From an uncultured Kiritimatiellota bacterium (lineage in GTDB: Bacteria; Verrucomicrobiota; Kiritimatiellia; RFP12; DVOR01), in contig CALXSF010000007.1 of the NCBI GenBank assembly GCA_944391055.1, positions 1-64,000 of the forward strand: DNA of 64,000 nucleotides. The letters run 5' to 3'. Each line of letters begins with the position of its first letter. The first letter of the stretch is position 1. Of this stretch, positions 37,576-44,728 are shown piece by piece. The position numbers were made by a program, and so were the translations under genes. Below the pieces are notes generated by a model. The model worked only from the letters and a program-made list of their open reading frames with translations. It did not search any database and was not told the origin of the DNA.

Positions 37576-38389
37576 CCGCGCCCGACCGGCCGGCCTCAAG
37601 CGTTGGCGGGCGCGGATGCAGGGGGGCGAGGGCAAGGGACCGGAAGCCGAGGGGCGCGAGGGCGGCGAGCAGCGCGGCGTGGCGCGCGGGGGTAGGGGGG
37701 AGGGCGGGGGGGGGGAGTTCGAGGCGGGCCTCGGGGAAGCGGTCGCGGAGGCGCAGGTCGTCCGCCTCGGGGAGGAGGGCGCGGAGGGCGGCCTCGGCGG
37801 CCTCCGCGCGGCGGAGCCGCGCCTCGGTGAGGGGCTCGCCGAAGGGGATGCGGGTGGCCAGGCAGGGGGCGGCGGGGCGGTCGGGGCCGGGGAGGCCGAG
37901 CTCGCGGGCGAGGGCGCGGACGTCGGCCTTGGAGAGGCCGGCCTCGGCGAGGGGGGAGCGGACGCCGAGCTCGTCGAGGGCGCGGAGCCCGGGGCGGTCG
38001 TCCGCGCGGCGGTCGTCGGCATTGGTGCCGTCGAGCAAGGCGGCGTGGCCCGCGGCCTCCGCGCGGAGTGCGGCGAGGAGGAAGCGTTTGCAGCGGTAGC
38101 AGCGGTCGGGCGGGTTGGCGGCGATGTCGGGGCGGGCGAGGGGATTGGCCTCGACGGCGCGCCACGGCACGCCGAGCGTCCGGGCGAGGGCGGCGGCCTC
38201 GGCGGCCTCGCCCGTGCGCTGAAGGGGGGAGCGGAAGGTGAGGGCGAGGAGCGGGAAGGGGCGTTCGCGGCGGAGGGCGGCCAGGAAGGCGAGGAGCGTG
38301 GCGCTGTCCACGCCGCCGGAGTAGGCGAGGGCGACGCCGCCGCCGAGGAGGGGGAGGAGGCGCGCGCGGAGGCGTTCGGCGGGGGTCAT
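37571..38389 (-). CDS. larE: ATP-dependent sulfur transferase LarE (nickel-pincer cofactor)
   Basis: A 272-residue PP-loop enzyme that AMP-activates the LarB product and installs the two sulfurs of the nickel-pincer nucleotide. The PP-loop is SGGVDS at 24-29; GTNADDRRADDRPGLRAL and SPLAEAGLSKADVRALARE follow. Cys176 (APCLATRIPFGE) is at the position of the sacrificial sulfur-donor cysteine of L. plantarum LarE. A CxxC pair (Cys97, Cys100 in DRCYRCKRF) is also present, so three cysteines could hold a [4Fe-4S] cluster, as reported for non-sacrificial LarE proteins; that is inference. The start overlaps the larC stop. Confidence 0.92.
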   Translation of the reverse strand: MTPAERLRARLLPLLGGGVALAYSGGVDSATLLAFLAALRRERPFPLLALTFRSPLQRTGEAAEAAALARTLGVPWRAVEANPLARPDIAANPPDRCYRCKRFLLAALRAEAAGHAALLDGTNADDRRADDRPGLRALDELGVRSPLAEAGLSKADVRALARELGLPGPDRPAAPCLATRIPFGEPLTEARLRRAEAAEAALRALLPEADDLRLRDRFPEARLELPPPALPPTPARHAALLAALAPLGFRSLALAPLHPRPPTLEAGRSGAV

Positions 38390-39564
38390 GGTTGGGATCG
38401 GGCGGCGGCCTGCGCGGCGGCGAGAACCTCTTGGAAGGGGACGCCGGCCCGGCTGGCGGCGTCGCGGACGCTGTCGGCCTCGGGGTAGAGGCGGACGAGC
38501 CCGCCGTGGGCGCAGCGCTTGGCGCGGATCTCGCCGTAGGGGGTGCGGAGGGTGGCGGGCGCGCGCTCCATGACGACGCGCTCGACGGGCCAGGAGCGGA
38601 CGCCGATGGTGGTGGTCTCGCGGAAGAGGGCGTCGGCGAGGGCGGGGAGGAGGGGTTCGTCGGCGAGGGCTTGGAGGATGTAGGCGGGGCGGCCCTTCTT
38701 CATGAGGCAGGGGACGAAGCAGACGTCTCGGGCGCCGAGGGCGCGGAGGGCGTCGGCGGCGGCGGCGAGGGTCTCGCCGGTGCAGTCGTCGAGGTTGGCC
38801 TCGAGGGCGTGGACGCGGGCGGGGGCGGCCTCTTCATGGAGGATGAGGGCGCGGAGGGCGTTGGGGGAGCCGAAGTCGCGTTTGCCGAGGCCGACGCCGA
38901 CCTTCCGAACGGTGAAGGGCGCGGGGAGGCGGTCGCGGGTGCGGAGGGCGGCGGCGAGGGCGGCGCCGGTGGGGGTGACGCGCTCGCCGCGCACGGGCGT
39001 GAGCTCGAGCGGGAGGGCGTGGGCCTGGGCGATGTTGAGGGTGGCGGGGACGGGGACGGGGAGCTCGCCGTGGGCGCAGACGACGGTGCCGGAGCCTTCG
39101 CAGAGGCGCGTGAGCGCGCAGTCGCGCAGGCCGAGGCTGTGGAAGAGGACGGCGGCGCCGACGATGTCCGCGAGGGAGTCGAGGGCGCCGACCTCGTGGA
39201 AGTGGACCTCGCCCAAGGCGCAGCCGTGGGCCTTGGCCTCGGCCTCGGCGACGATGCGGAAGGTTTTGAGGGCGAGGGCTCGGGCGGCGTCGGCCATCGG
39301 CAGGCGGGCGAGGAGGGCCTCGACGTCGGCCAGGTGCCGGTGCGCGTGGTGGTGGCCCCCGTGGTGGGGGAGGCGGACGTCGAAGTCGCAGCCGGCCAGC
39401 CCGTGGGAGGACTTGCGGGAGATGACGTAGGTGAGGCCCTCGGCGGCGAGGGGGGCGAGGGCGGCGTCGAGGGCGGCGCGGTCGGCGCCGAGGTCGAGGA
39501 GCGCGGCCACGGTCATGTCGCCGCTGATGCCGCAGGCGCCGTCGAGGCAGAGGAGGTCAGGCAT
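38386..39564 (-). CDS. larC: nickel-inserting cyclometallase LarC
   Basis: CTP-dependent enzyme that puts nickel into the pincer nucleotide, the last step of cofactor synthesis. A protein of 392 residues beginning LLCLDGACGISGDMTVAALLDLGA, the family signature, with a His-rich stretch HHGGHHHAHRH (about 67-77) suited to nickel storage. FHEVGALDSLADIVG, GERVTPTGAALAA and LEANLDDCTGE follow. In several lactobacilli larC is split by a programmed frameshift; here it is one continuous frame. It overlaps larE downstream and larB upstream by a few bases. Confidence 0.94.
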   Translation of the reverse strand: MPDLLCLDGACGISGDMTVAALLDLGADRAALDAALAPLAAEGLTYVISRKSSHGLAGCDFDVRLPHHGGHHHAHRHLADVEALLARLPMADAARALALKTFRIVAEAEAKAHGCALGEVHFHEVGALDSLADIVGAAVLFHSLGLRDCALTRLCEGSGTVVCAHGELPVPVPATLNIAQAHALPLELTPVRGERVTPTGAALAAALRTRDRLPAPFTVRKVGVGLGKRDFGSPNALRALILHEEAAPARVHALEANLDDCTGETLAAAADALRALGARDVCFVPCLMKKGRPAYILQALADEPLLPALADALFRETTTIGVRSWPVERVVMERAPATLRTPYGEIRAKRCAHGGLVRLYPEADSVRDAASRAGVPFQEVLAAAQAAARSQP

Positions 39565-40243
39565 GGGGTCGTTTCCGTTGGGCCAGGCGGAGGATGCGGC
39601 AGGCCATGACGCCGGCCCCGAAGCCGTTGTCGATGTTGACCACGGCCAAGCCTTCCGCGCAGGCGTTGAGCATGGAGAGGAGGGGGGCCAGCCCCTGGAA
39701 GGAGGCGCCGTAGCCGACGGAGGTGGGCACGGCGATGACGGGGGCCTCGACCAAGCCGGCGACGACGCTGCCGAGGGCGCCTTCCATCCCGGCCACGGCG
39801 ATCACCACGTCCGCGGCGCGCACGTCGTCGAGGCGGCCAAGGAGGCGGTGGAGCCCGGCGACGCCGACGTCGTAGCAGCGCGTGACGGCGGCGCCGAGGA
39901 AGGCCGCGGTCTGGGCGGCCTCCTCGGCCACGGGCAGGTCGGCGGTGCCGCCGGTGAGGACGATCGCGGTGCCGAGCGTGGGGGGCGCGGGGGGGCCGAG
40001 GGTGAGGACGCGGCCGGTGGCGTCGTAGGCCGCGCCGAGGCCGGCTTCGGCCACGGCTTCGGCCTGTTCGGGGGCGCAGCGCGTGGCGAGGACGGATTGC
40101 CCGGCCTTGGCGAAGGCGCGGAGGATGGCGACCAGCTGGGCGCAGGTCTTGCCGGGGCAGTAGACGGTCTCGGCGGCGCCGGTGCGGCGCGGCCGGGAGA
40201 GATCCAGCCGCGCGAAGCCGAGGTCTGCCGTCTCGCCGCTCAT
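39557..40243 (-). CDS. larB: pyridinium-3,5-biscarboxylic acid mononucleotide synthase LarB
   Basis: Carboxylates and hydrolyses nicotinic acid adenine dinucleotide, the first step of nickel-pincer synthesis. A 228-residue PurE-like fold with the N-terminal motif LDLSRPRRTGAAETVYCPGK and the C-terminal nucleotide-binding segments AVAGMEGALGSVVAGLV, VIAVPTSVGYGASF and VVNIDNGFGAG. The ATG overlaps the cbiM stop (ATGA on the minus strand) and the end overlaps larC, so translation is coupled throughout the operon. Confidence 0.94.
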   Translation of the reverse strand: MSGETADLGFARLDLSRPRRTGAAETVYCPGKTCAQLVAILRAFAKAGQSVLATRCAPEQAEAVAEAGLGAAYDATGRVLTLGPPAPPTLGTAIVLTGGTADLPVAEEAAQTAAFLGAAVTRCYDVGVAGLHRLLGRLDDVRAADVVIAVAGMEGALGSVVAGLVEAPVIAVPTSVGYGASFQGLAPLLSMLNACAEGLAVVNIDNGFGAGVMACRILRLAQRKRPHA

Positions 40244-40965
40244 TGCCGGAGCTCGGCGCGCGCGAGGGACCATTCCAGGCCGTCGGGCTTGGCGGAGGCG
40301 GTGTGGGAGAGGCCGAAGACGATGAGGACGGCGCAGAGGGCGAAGGTGGCGGTGAGGGTCTTCCAGGAGAAGGCCTTGGCCTGCGCGGCCACCAGGATTA
40401 TGCCGGTGAGGAGCCCTTCGCCCAGGCCGATGGCCAGGTGGATGGGCACCATGGCGGCGAGGAAGTCGCCCATCCGCAGCGTGCTGACGCCCGAGAGCCA
40501 GACCTCGGCGCAGACGGCCAGCGCGCCGAGGACGACCGCGGCCAGGGAGGCGGCGAGGGCGAGGGTCATCGTCATGAGCGGCGTGCGCGCCTTGCCGCGG
40601 AAGGCGAGGGCGCCGCAGAGGCAGCCGATGAGCCCCATGTTGAAGAGGTTGGCGCCGTAGGCCAGGAAGCCGCCGTCGTTGAAGCCCAGGCATTGGACGG
40701 CGAGGATGGCGGCCATCGCGGCGAAGGCGGCGCAGGGGCCGACGAGGGCCGTCAGGAGCACCGCGCCGACGAGGTGGCCGCTGGCGCCGGTGGCGGGGAT
40801 GGCGCAGTTCATCATCTGCGCGCCGAAGACGAAGGCGCCCGCGCCGAGCGTCAGGGGAATCTTGGCTTTGTCGATGCGGGGGGCGGCGAGGCCGAGGGTG
40901 GCGCCGGAGACGCCCCAGAGGGAGGCGCCGACGGTGGTGGAGACGAGCAGGGATTCCATGTGCAT
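40240..40965 (-). CDS. CbiM/LarMN-type nickel (cobalt) transport protein
   Basis: A 241-residue membrane protein, the substrate-binding component of an energy-coupling-factor transporter. It starts MHMESLLVS; the N-terminal Met-His is the metal ligand in CbiM/NikM. About seven hydrophobic segments follow, with the family motif PATGASGHLVGAVL. The C-terminus has KPDGLEWSLAR, the PDGLE element usually found in the separate CbiN/NikN/LarN partner, so M and N functions look fused. No CbiQ or CbiO (T or A components) gene is nearby. The operon context points to nickel. The first ATG is chosen because GAAAGGA is eight bases upstream and the N-terminal His is functional. Confidence 0.88.
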   Translation of the reverse strand: MHMESLLVSTTVGASLWGVSGATLGLAAPRIDKAKIPLTLGAGAFVFGAQMMNCAIPATGASGHLVGAVLLTALVGPCAAFAAMAAILAVQCLGFNDGGFLAYGANLFNMGLIGCLCGALAFRGKARTPLMTMTLALAASLAAVVLGALAVCAEVWLSGVSTLRMGDFLAAMVPIHLAIGLGEGLLTGIILVAAQAKAFSWKTLTATFALCAVLIVFGLSHTASAKPDGLEWSLARAELRQ

Positions 40966-40993
40966 GGCGGGTTCCTTTCTTTTGTTGCCCCAT

Positions 40994-41024
40994 AGTGTAC
41001 ACCTTGGAGCGCACTCCGCGTCAA
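40994..41024 (-). promoter_or_regulatory. MerR-type promoter of the cbiM-lar operon
   Basis: On the minus strand TTGACG (41024-41019), 19-base spacer, TACACT (40999-40994). The spacer contains GGAGTGCGCTCC followed by AAGG, the arrangement typical of MerR-family operators. Compared with the site at 12756 the palindrome is displaced by one base. Confidence 0.7.
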
Positions 41025-41078
41025 GGGTTTTCTTGCGCGGGGCGCGGGGCGTTCGCTCGGTCTTTTTTGGGGGGTGGT

Positions 41079-43052
41079 TCAGCGGCGCCAGACGCAGGCG
41101 TCGGTGGTTTTGCCGTCGGGGGTGCGGAGGAGGATTTGGTTGTCGCCGGGGGCGAGGGGGACGTCCTTCCAGGTGAGGACGCGGAGGGCGTCGGGCTGGG
41201 CGAGGCCGAGGGAGCGGCCGTTGACGAGAAGTTCGGCGGGGCCGACGTTGGAGAAGGCGCGGACAAAGATTTTGTCGGCCTTGCGCTGGGCGAAGCGTTT
41301 TTCGCAGAGGTGGAGGACGGGGACGTCGTCGCGCCAGTTGGCCTTGTAGAAGTAGAAGGCGTCCTTGAAGGTCTTGCGGTCGTGGGTGACGAGGCCTTTG
41401 TCGTTGATGCCGTGGCGGTCGCCTTCGGTGCGGTGGCTGGCGGCGAAGTCGAAGAGGTTCCAGATGAAGGAGCCCCAGACGTAGGGGCGCTTGGAGAGCT
41501 CGGCCCAGTTGAGGATGTGGTATTCGGTCTGCCAGGCCTCGGGGTGGAACATGCCGCCGGCGTTGGGCTTGCGGATTTGCTCCTCGTGGTGTTTGGCGGA
41601 GGCGCCGGCGCCGTATTCGCTGATGGCGATGCGGAGCTTGGGGTGTTTCTTGTGGGTGGCGTCGAGGAAGGCGCCGAGGTTCTTGGGCATGCCGCCGTAC
41701 CAGCCGTCGTAGCGGTTCCAGGCGATGAGGTCGGTGACGAAGGTGAGGGGGGCGTCGCCGCCGAGGTTGGTGGCGCCGGTGGTGGGGCGGGTGGGGTCCT
41801 CTTGTTTGGCGAGGGCGTTGAGTTCCTTGAGGAAGGGGACGGGGTTGGGGGCCATGCGCAGCTCGTTGAAGAGGCCCCAGGTGACGATGGAGGGGTGGTT
41901 GCCGTGCTGGCGGATCATCTCGGTGAGCTGCTGGCGGGCGTTCTCGTGGAGGCGCTCGGAGGGGACGTAGCCCTCGTCGTCGTAGCCGCCGGGGCCGACG
42001 AAGGGGATCTCGGCCCAGACGACGAGGCCGGCGCGGTCACAGGCGTCGTAGATTTCCTTGGCCTGGGGGTAGTGGGCGAGGCGGACGGCGTTGGCGCCCA
42101 TCTCGCGCATGATCTCCACGTCGCGCAGGTGTTCCTCGGGGCCGAGGGCGGAGAGCTTGCCTTCCCATTCCTGATGGCGGCAGACGCCGCGGAGGGGGAT
42201 GTGGCGGCCGTTGAGGAAGAAGCCTTGGTCGGGGTCGAAGCGGATGTCGCGGACGCCGAAGGTCTCGGTGACGGCGTCGTCGCCGACGGTGGCGGTGAGG
42301 GTGTAGAGGAAGGGGTCGGCCACGCCGTCCCAGCGGCGGGGGTTGGCGATGGTGACGGGGATGGCGGCGGCGTCGACGCCGGTGCCCTCGAAGGTCTTGC
42401 CGGCGACGGTGACGGCGACTTTCTGGGGTTGGCCGGTGGGGTTGGCGAGGGCGACGGTGACGGTGAGGCGGGCCTCGGCGTCGGTGAGGGCGTCTTGGCG
42501 GATGCGGACGCCGGAGGAGCCGTGGTCGAGGGGGGAGACGCAGAGGGGGTCGGCGACGATGAGCTCGACGCCGCGGTAGAGCCCGCCGAAGACGTTGAAG
42601 TCGCCGGCGAGGGGGAGGACGTCGCTGGTCTCGGCGTTGGAGACGCGGACGCGGAGCTCGGCGGCCTTGCCGGCGGGGGGGAGGTGGGGGGTGAGCTCGT
42701 AGCAGAAGGCGGTGTAGCCGCCGCGGTGCTGGCCGAGCCAGACGTTGTTGAACTGGACGTCGGCGACGGTGGCGGCGCCCTTGAAGCGGAGGAAGACGCG
42801 CTTGCCCGCCCACTCCGGCCGCGTCTTGAGGCTGCGTTTGTAGATGCCCAAGGTGCGGGTGTAGGGGTGGTCGGGCTCGGCGTCGGCGGTGTTCCAGGTG
42901 TGGGGGAGGGTGACGCTTTCCCACCGAGGGCCCGCGAAGTTCCAGCCGTAGCGGAAGCGCCAGCCGTCGTTGAGCGGCAGGACGTCTCGGGCGGAAAGGG
43001 CGGCCGCGCCGAGGGCGCAGGCCAGTGCGAGGAGGAACGGGCGGGCGGTCAT
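41079..43052 (-). CDS. secreted GH2 glycoside hydrolase (beta-galactosidase/glucuronidase type)
   Basis: A 657-residue exported enzyme: signal peptide RPFLLALACALGAAALSA, then the GH2 sandwich (about 22-170), immunoglobulin-like domain (about 175-270) and TIM barrel (about 275-560). The acid/base is Glu397 in WGLFNE and the nucleophile Glu479 in ISEYGAG. Asn550-Asp-Lys552 fits the NxK motif that recognises the uronic-acid carboxylate in beta-glucuronidases, and the gene lies behind kduD and kduI, so a uronidase activity is plausible; beta-galactosidases of related subfamilies can also have NDKG, so this is not proof. CGGAGA precedes the ATG. Last gene of the uronate operon. Confidence 0.87.
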   Translation of the reverse strand: MTARPFLLALACALGAAALSARDVLPLNDGWRFRYGWNFAGPRWESVTLPHTWNTADAEPDHPYTRTLGIYKRSLKTRPEWAGKRVFLRFKGAATVADVQFNNVWLGQHRGGYTAFCYELTPHLPPAGKAAELRVRVSNAETSDVLPLAGDFNVFGGLYRGVELIVADPLCVSPLDHGSSGVRIRQDALTDAEARLTVTVALANPTGQPQKVAVTVAGKTFEGTGVDAAAIPVTIANPRRWDGVADPFLYTLTATVGDDAVTETFGVRDIRFDPDQGFFLNGRHIPLRGVCRHQEWEGKLSALGPEEHLRDVEIMREMGANAVRLAHYPQAKEIYDACDRAGLVVWAEIPFVGPGGYDDEGYVPSERLHENARQQLTEMIRQHGNHPSIVTWGLFNELRMAPNPVPFLKELNALAKQEDPTRPTTGATNLGGDAPLTFVTDLIAWNRYDGWYGGMPKNLGAFLDATHKKHPKLRIAISEYGAGASAKHHEEQIRKPNAGGMFHPEAWQTEYHILNWAELSKRPYVWGSFIWNLFDFAASHRTEGDRHGINDKGLVTHDRKTFKDAFYFYKANWRDDVPVLHLCEKRFAQRKADKIFVRAFSNVGPAELLVNGRSLGLAQPDALRVLTWKDVPLAPGDNQILLRTPDGKTTDACVWRR

Positions 43053-43074
43053 GGGCGTCTCCGGGGAGGTTTTG

Positions 43075-43905
43075 TCAGGCGAAGCGGGCGATGTCGCAGG
43101 CGTCCATGTCGTCGAAATCCTGGTTTTCGCCGCCCATGGCCCAGACGAAGGTGTAGGCGCCGGTGCCGGCGGCGCAGTGGACGGACCAGGGCGGGGAGAG
43201 GACGACCTGCTTTTCGCGGAGGACGACGTGGCGGGTGGCCTCGGGCTCGCCGAGGAAGTGCATGACGAGGCCGTCCTTGGGGAGGTCGAAGTAGCAGTAG
43301 ACCTCGGTGCGGCGGTCGTGGGTGTGCGGCGGGAAGGTGTTCCAGACGGAGCCTTCGTCGAGCTGGGTGAAGCCCATGACGAGCTGGCAGCTCTTGATGA
43401 AGCCGGGGCGGATGTATTGGCGGAGGGTGCGGCTGTTGCTTTCGGCGAGGGAGCCGAGGCGGATGGTGTTGGCCTGGTCGACGGCGGCGTGGGTGGTGGG
43501 ATAGGCGGTGTGGGCGGGGTAGGAGACGAGGTAGAAGCAGGCGGGGGCGGAGGCGTCGTCGCTGGCGAAGGCGACGGCCTTGGCGCCGCGGCCGATGTAG
43601 AGGCATTCGCGGTTCTTCATGGGGTAGGCCGTGCCGTCGACGGTGATGACGCCGGGGCCGCCGAGGTTGATGACGCCGCTTTCCCGGCGGTCGTGGAAGG
43701 CCTCGCAGGCCATCTCGCGGCCGACCTCGAGGGGAAGGGGCGCGCCGGTCGGGACGAAGCCGCCGACGACGGCGCGGTCGACGTTGGTGTAGGCCAGGTT
43801 GGCCTGGCCGGGGACGAAGAGGTTTTCGGCGACGAAGCCCCTGCGGAGCTCGGCGGTGTCCATGCGCTTGTAGCTGGCGCGGTCGGGCGCCTCGATGGTT
43901 CTCAT
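43075..43905 (-). CDS. kduI: 5-dehydro-4-deoxy-D-glucuronate isomerase
   Basis: Converts 5-keto-4-deoxyuronate (from unsaturated uronates) to 2,5-diketo-3-deoxygluconate. A 276-residue cupin-type enzyme of the expected length. The N-terminal YKRMDTAELRRGFV segment and the metal motif with His in PPHTHDRRTE, Glu, and a downstream His in PPWSVHCAAGTGAYTFVWAMGGENQ match KduI. kduD, the next pathway enzyme, lies 27 bases upstream on the same strand and a TRAP transporter precedes that, so the operon imports and degrades uronic acids. Confidence 0.96.
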   Translation of the reverse strand: MRTIEAPDRASYKRMDTAELRRGFVAENLFVPGQANLAYTNVDRAVVGGFVPTGAPLPLEVGREMACEAFHDRRESGVINLGGPGVITVDGTAYPMKNRECLYIGRGAKAVAFASDDASAPACFYLVSYPAHTAYPTTHAAVDQANTIRLGSLAESNSRTLRQYIRPGFIKSCQLVMGFTQLDEGSVWNTFPPHTHDRRTEVYCYFDLPKDGLVMHFLGEPEATRHVVLREKQVVLSPPWSVHCAAGTGAYTFVWAMGGENQDFDDMDACDIARFA

Positions 43906-43932
43906 GGCTTGGGAAGTCCTTTCTCGGTGGGG

Positions 43933-44697
43933 TCAGCGGGCCAGCCAGCCGCCGTCGACGTTGACGGTGGCGCCGGTCATGTAGTCGGAGGCGGGGGAGG
44001 CGAGGAAGACGCAGACGCCCTTGAGGTCCTCGGGCGTCCCCCAGCGGCCGGCGGGGATGCGGTCGAGGATGGCCTGGTTGCGCTCGGGGTTGGCGCGGAT
44101 GGGGGCGGTGTTGTCGGTGGCGATGTAGCCGGGGGCGATGGCGTTGACGCAGATGCGGTGGGGGGCGAGCTCGTTGGCCATCAGCATGGTCAGGCTCTTG
44201 ATGCCGCCCTTGGAGGAGGCGTAGCCGGGGACGAGGATGCCGCCTTGGAAGCTGAGCATGGAGGCGATGTTGATGATCTTGCCGCCCTGCCCCTGCGCGA
44301 TCATGCGGCGGCAGGCGGCCTGGGAGAGGAAGAAGGGGGCGGAGAGGTTGACGGCGAGCACGTCGTTCCAGTTCTTGGCCGAGTGGTCGGCGAAGGGTTC
44401 GCGGCGGATGATGCCGGCGTTGTTCACCAGGATGTCGAGGCGGCCGAAGTCCTCGCAGATGCGCCCGACAAGCGGCTCGGCCTCCTGCTCGGCGGCGGAG
44501 AGGTCGACGGCGTAGGCCTTGGCCTTGCGGCCGAGGGCCTGGATCTCCGCGCAGGTCTCCTCGGCGGCGTGGATGTCGACGGTGGCGACGTCGGCCCCCG
44601 CCTCGGCGAGGGCGAGCGCGTAGGCCTTGCCGATGCCGCGCCCGGCGCCGGTGACGACGGCGACTTTGCCGTCAAGCCTGAAAGCGTCCAAAATCAT
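43933..44697 (-). CDS. kduD: 2-dehydro-3-deoxy-D-gluconate 5-dehydrogenase
   Basis: A 254-residue short-chain dehydrogenase that reduces 2,5-diketo-3-deoxygluconate to KDG with NAD(P)H. The cofactor motif is TGAGRGIGKAYALAL, the structural NNAGI is present, and the catalytic Tyr-Lys lie in YASSKGGIKSLT. The C-terminal MTGATVNVDGGWLAR is typical of KduD. GAAAGGA lies eight bases before the ATG. The product KDG would need KdgK and KdgA, which are not in the window. Confidence 0.94.
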   Translation of the reverse strand: MILDAFRLDGKVAVVTGAGRGIGKAYALALAEAGADVATVDIHAAEETCAEIQALGRKAKAYAVDLSAAEQEAEPLVGRICEDFGRLDILVNNAGIIRREPFADHSAKNWNDVLAVNLSAPFFLSQAACRRMIAQGQGGKIINIASMLSFQGGILVPGYASSKGGIKSLTMLMANELAPHRICVNAIAPGYIATDNTAPIRANPERNQAILDRIPAGRWGTPEDLKGVCVFLASPASDYMTGATVNVDGGWLAR

Positions 44698-44728
44698 GAT
44701 GGGGGTCCTTTCGGTTCAAGGGATTGGG

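Noticed and set aside
38392..39609. Long open frames opposite larC, larE and the GH2 gene (Gly/Glu/Val-rich)
   Set aside because: Same shadow effect; the opposite strand carries well-conserved family motifs with overlapping starts and stops.
40966..41018. Nickel/cobalt riboswitch before cbiM
   Set aside because: The leader from the predicted start is only about 25 nt, too short for a known riboswitch; the MerR-type promoter explains control better.
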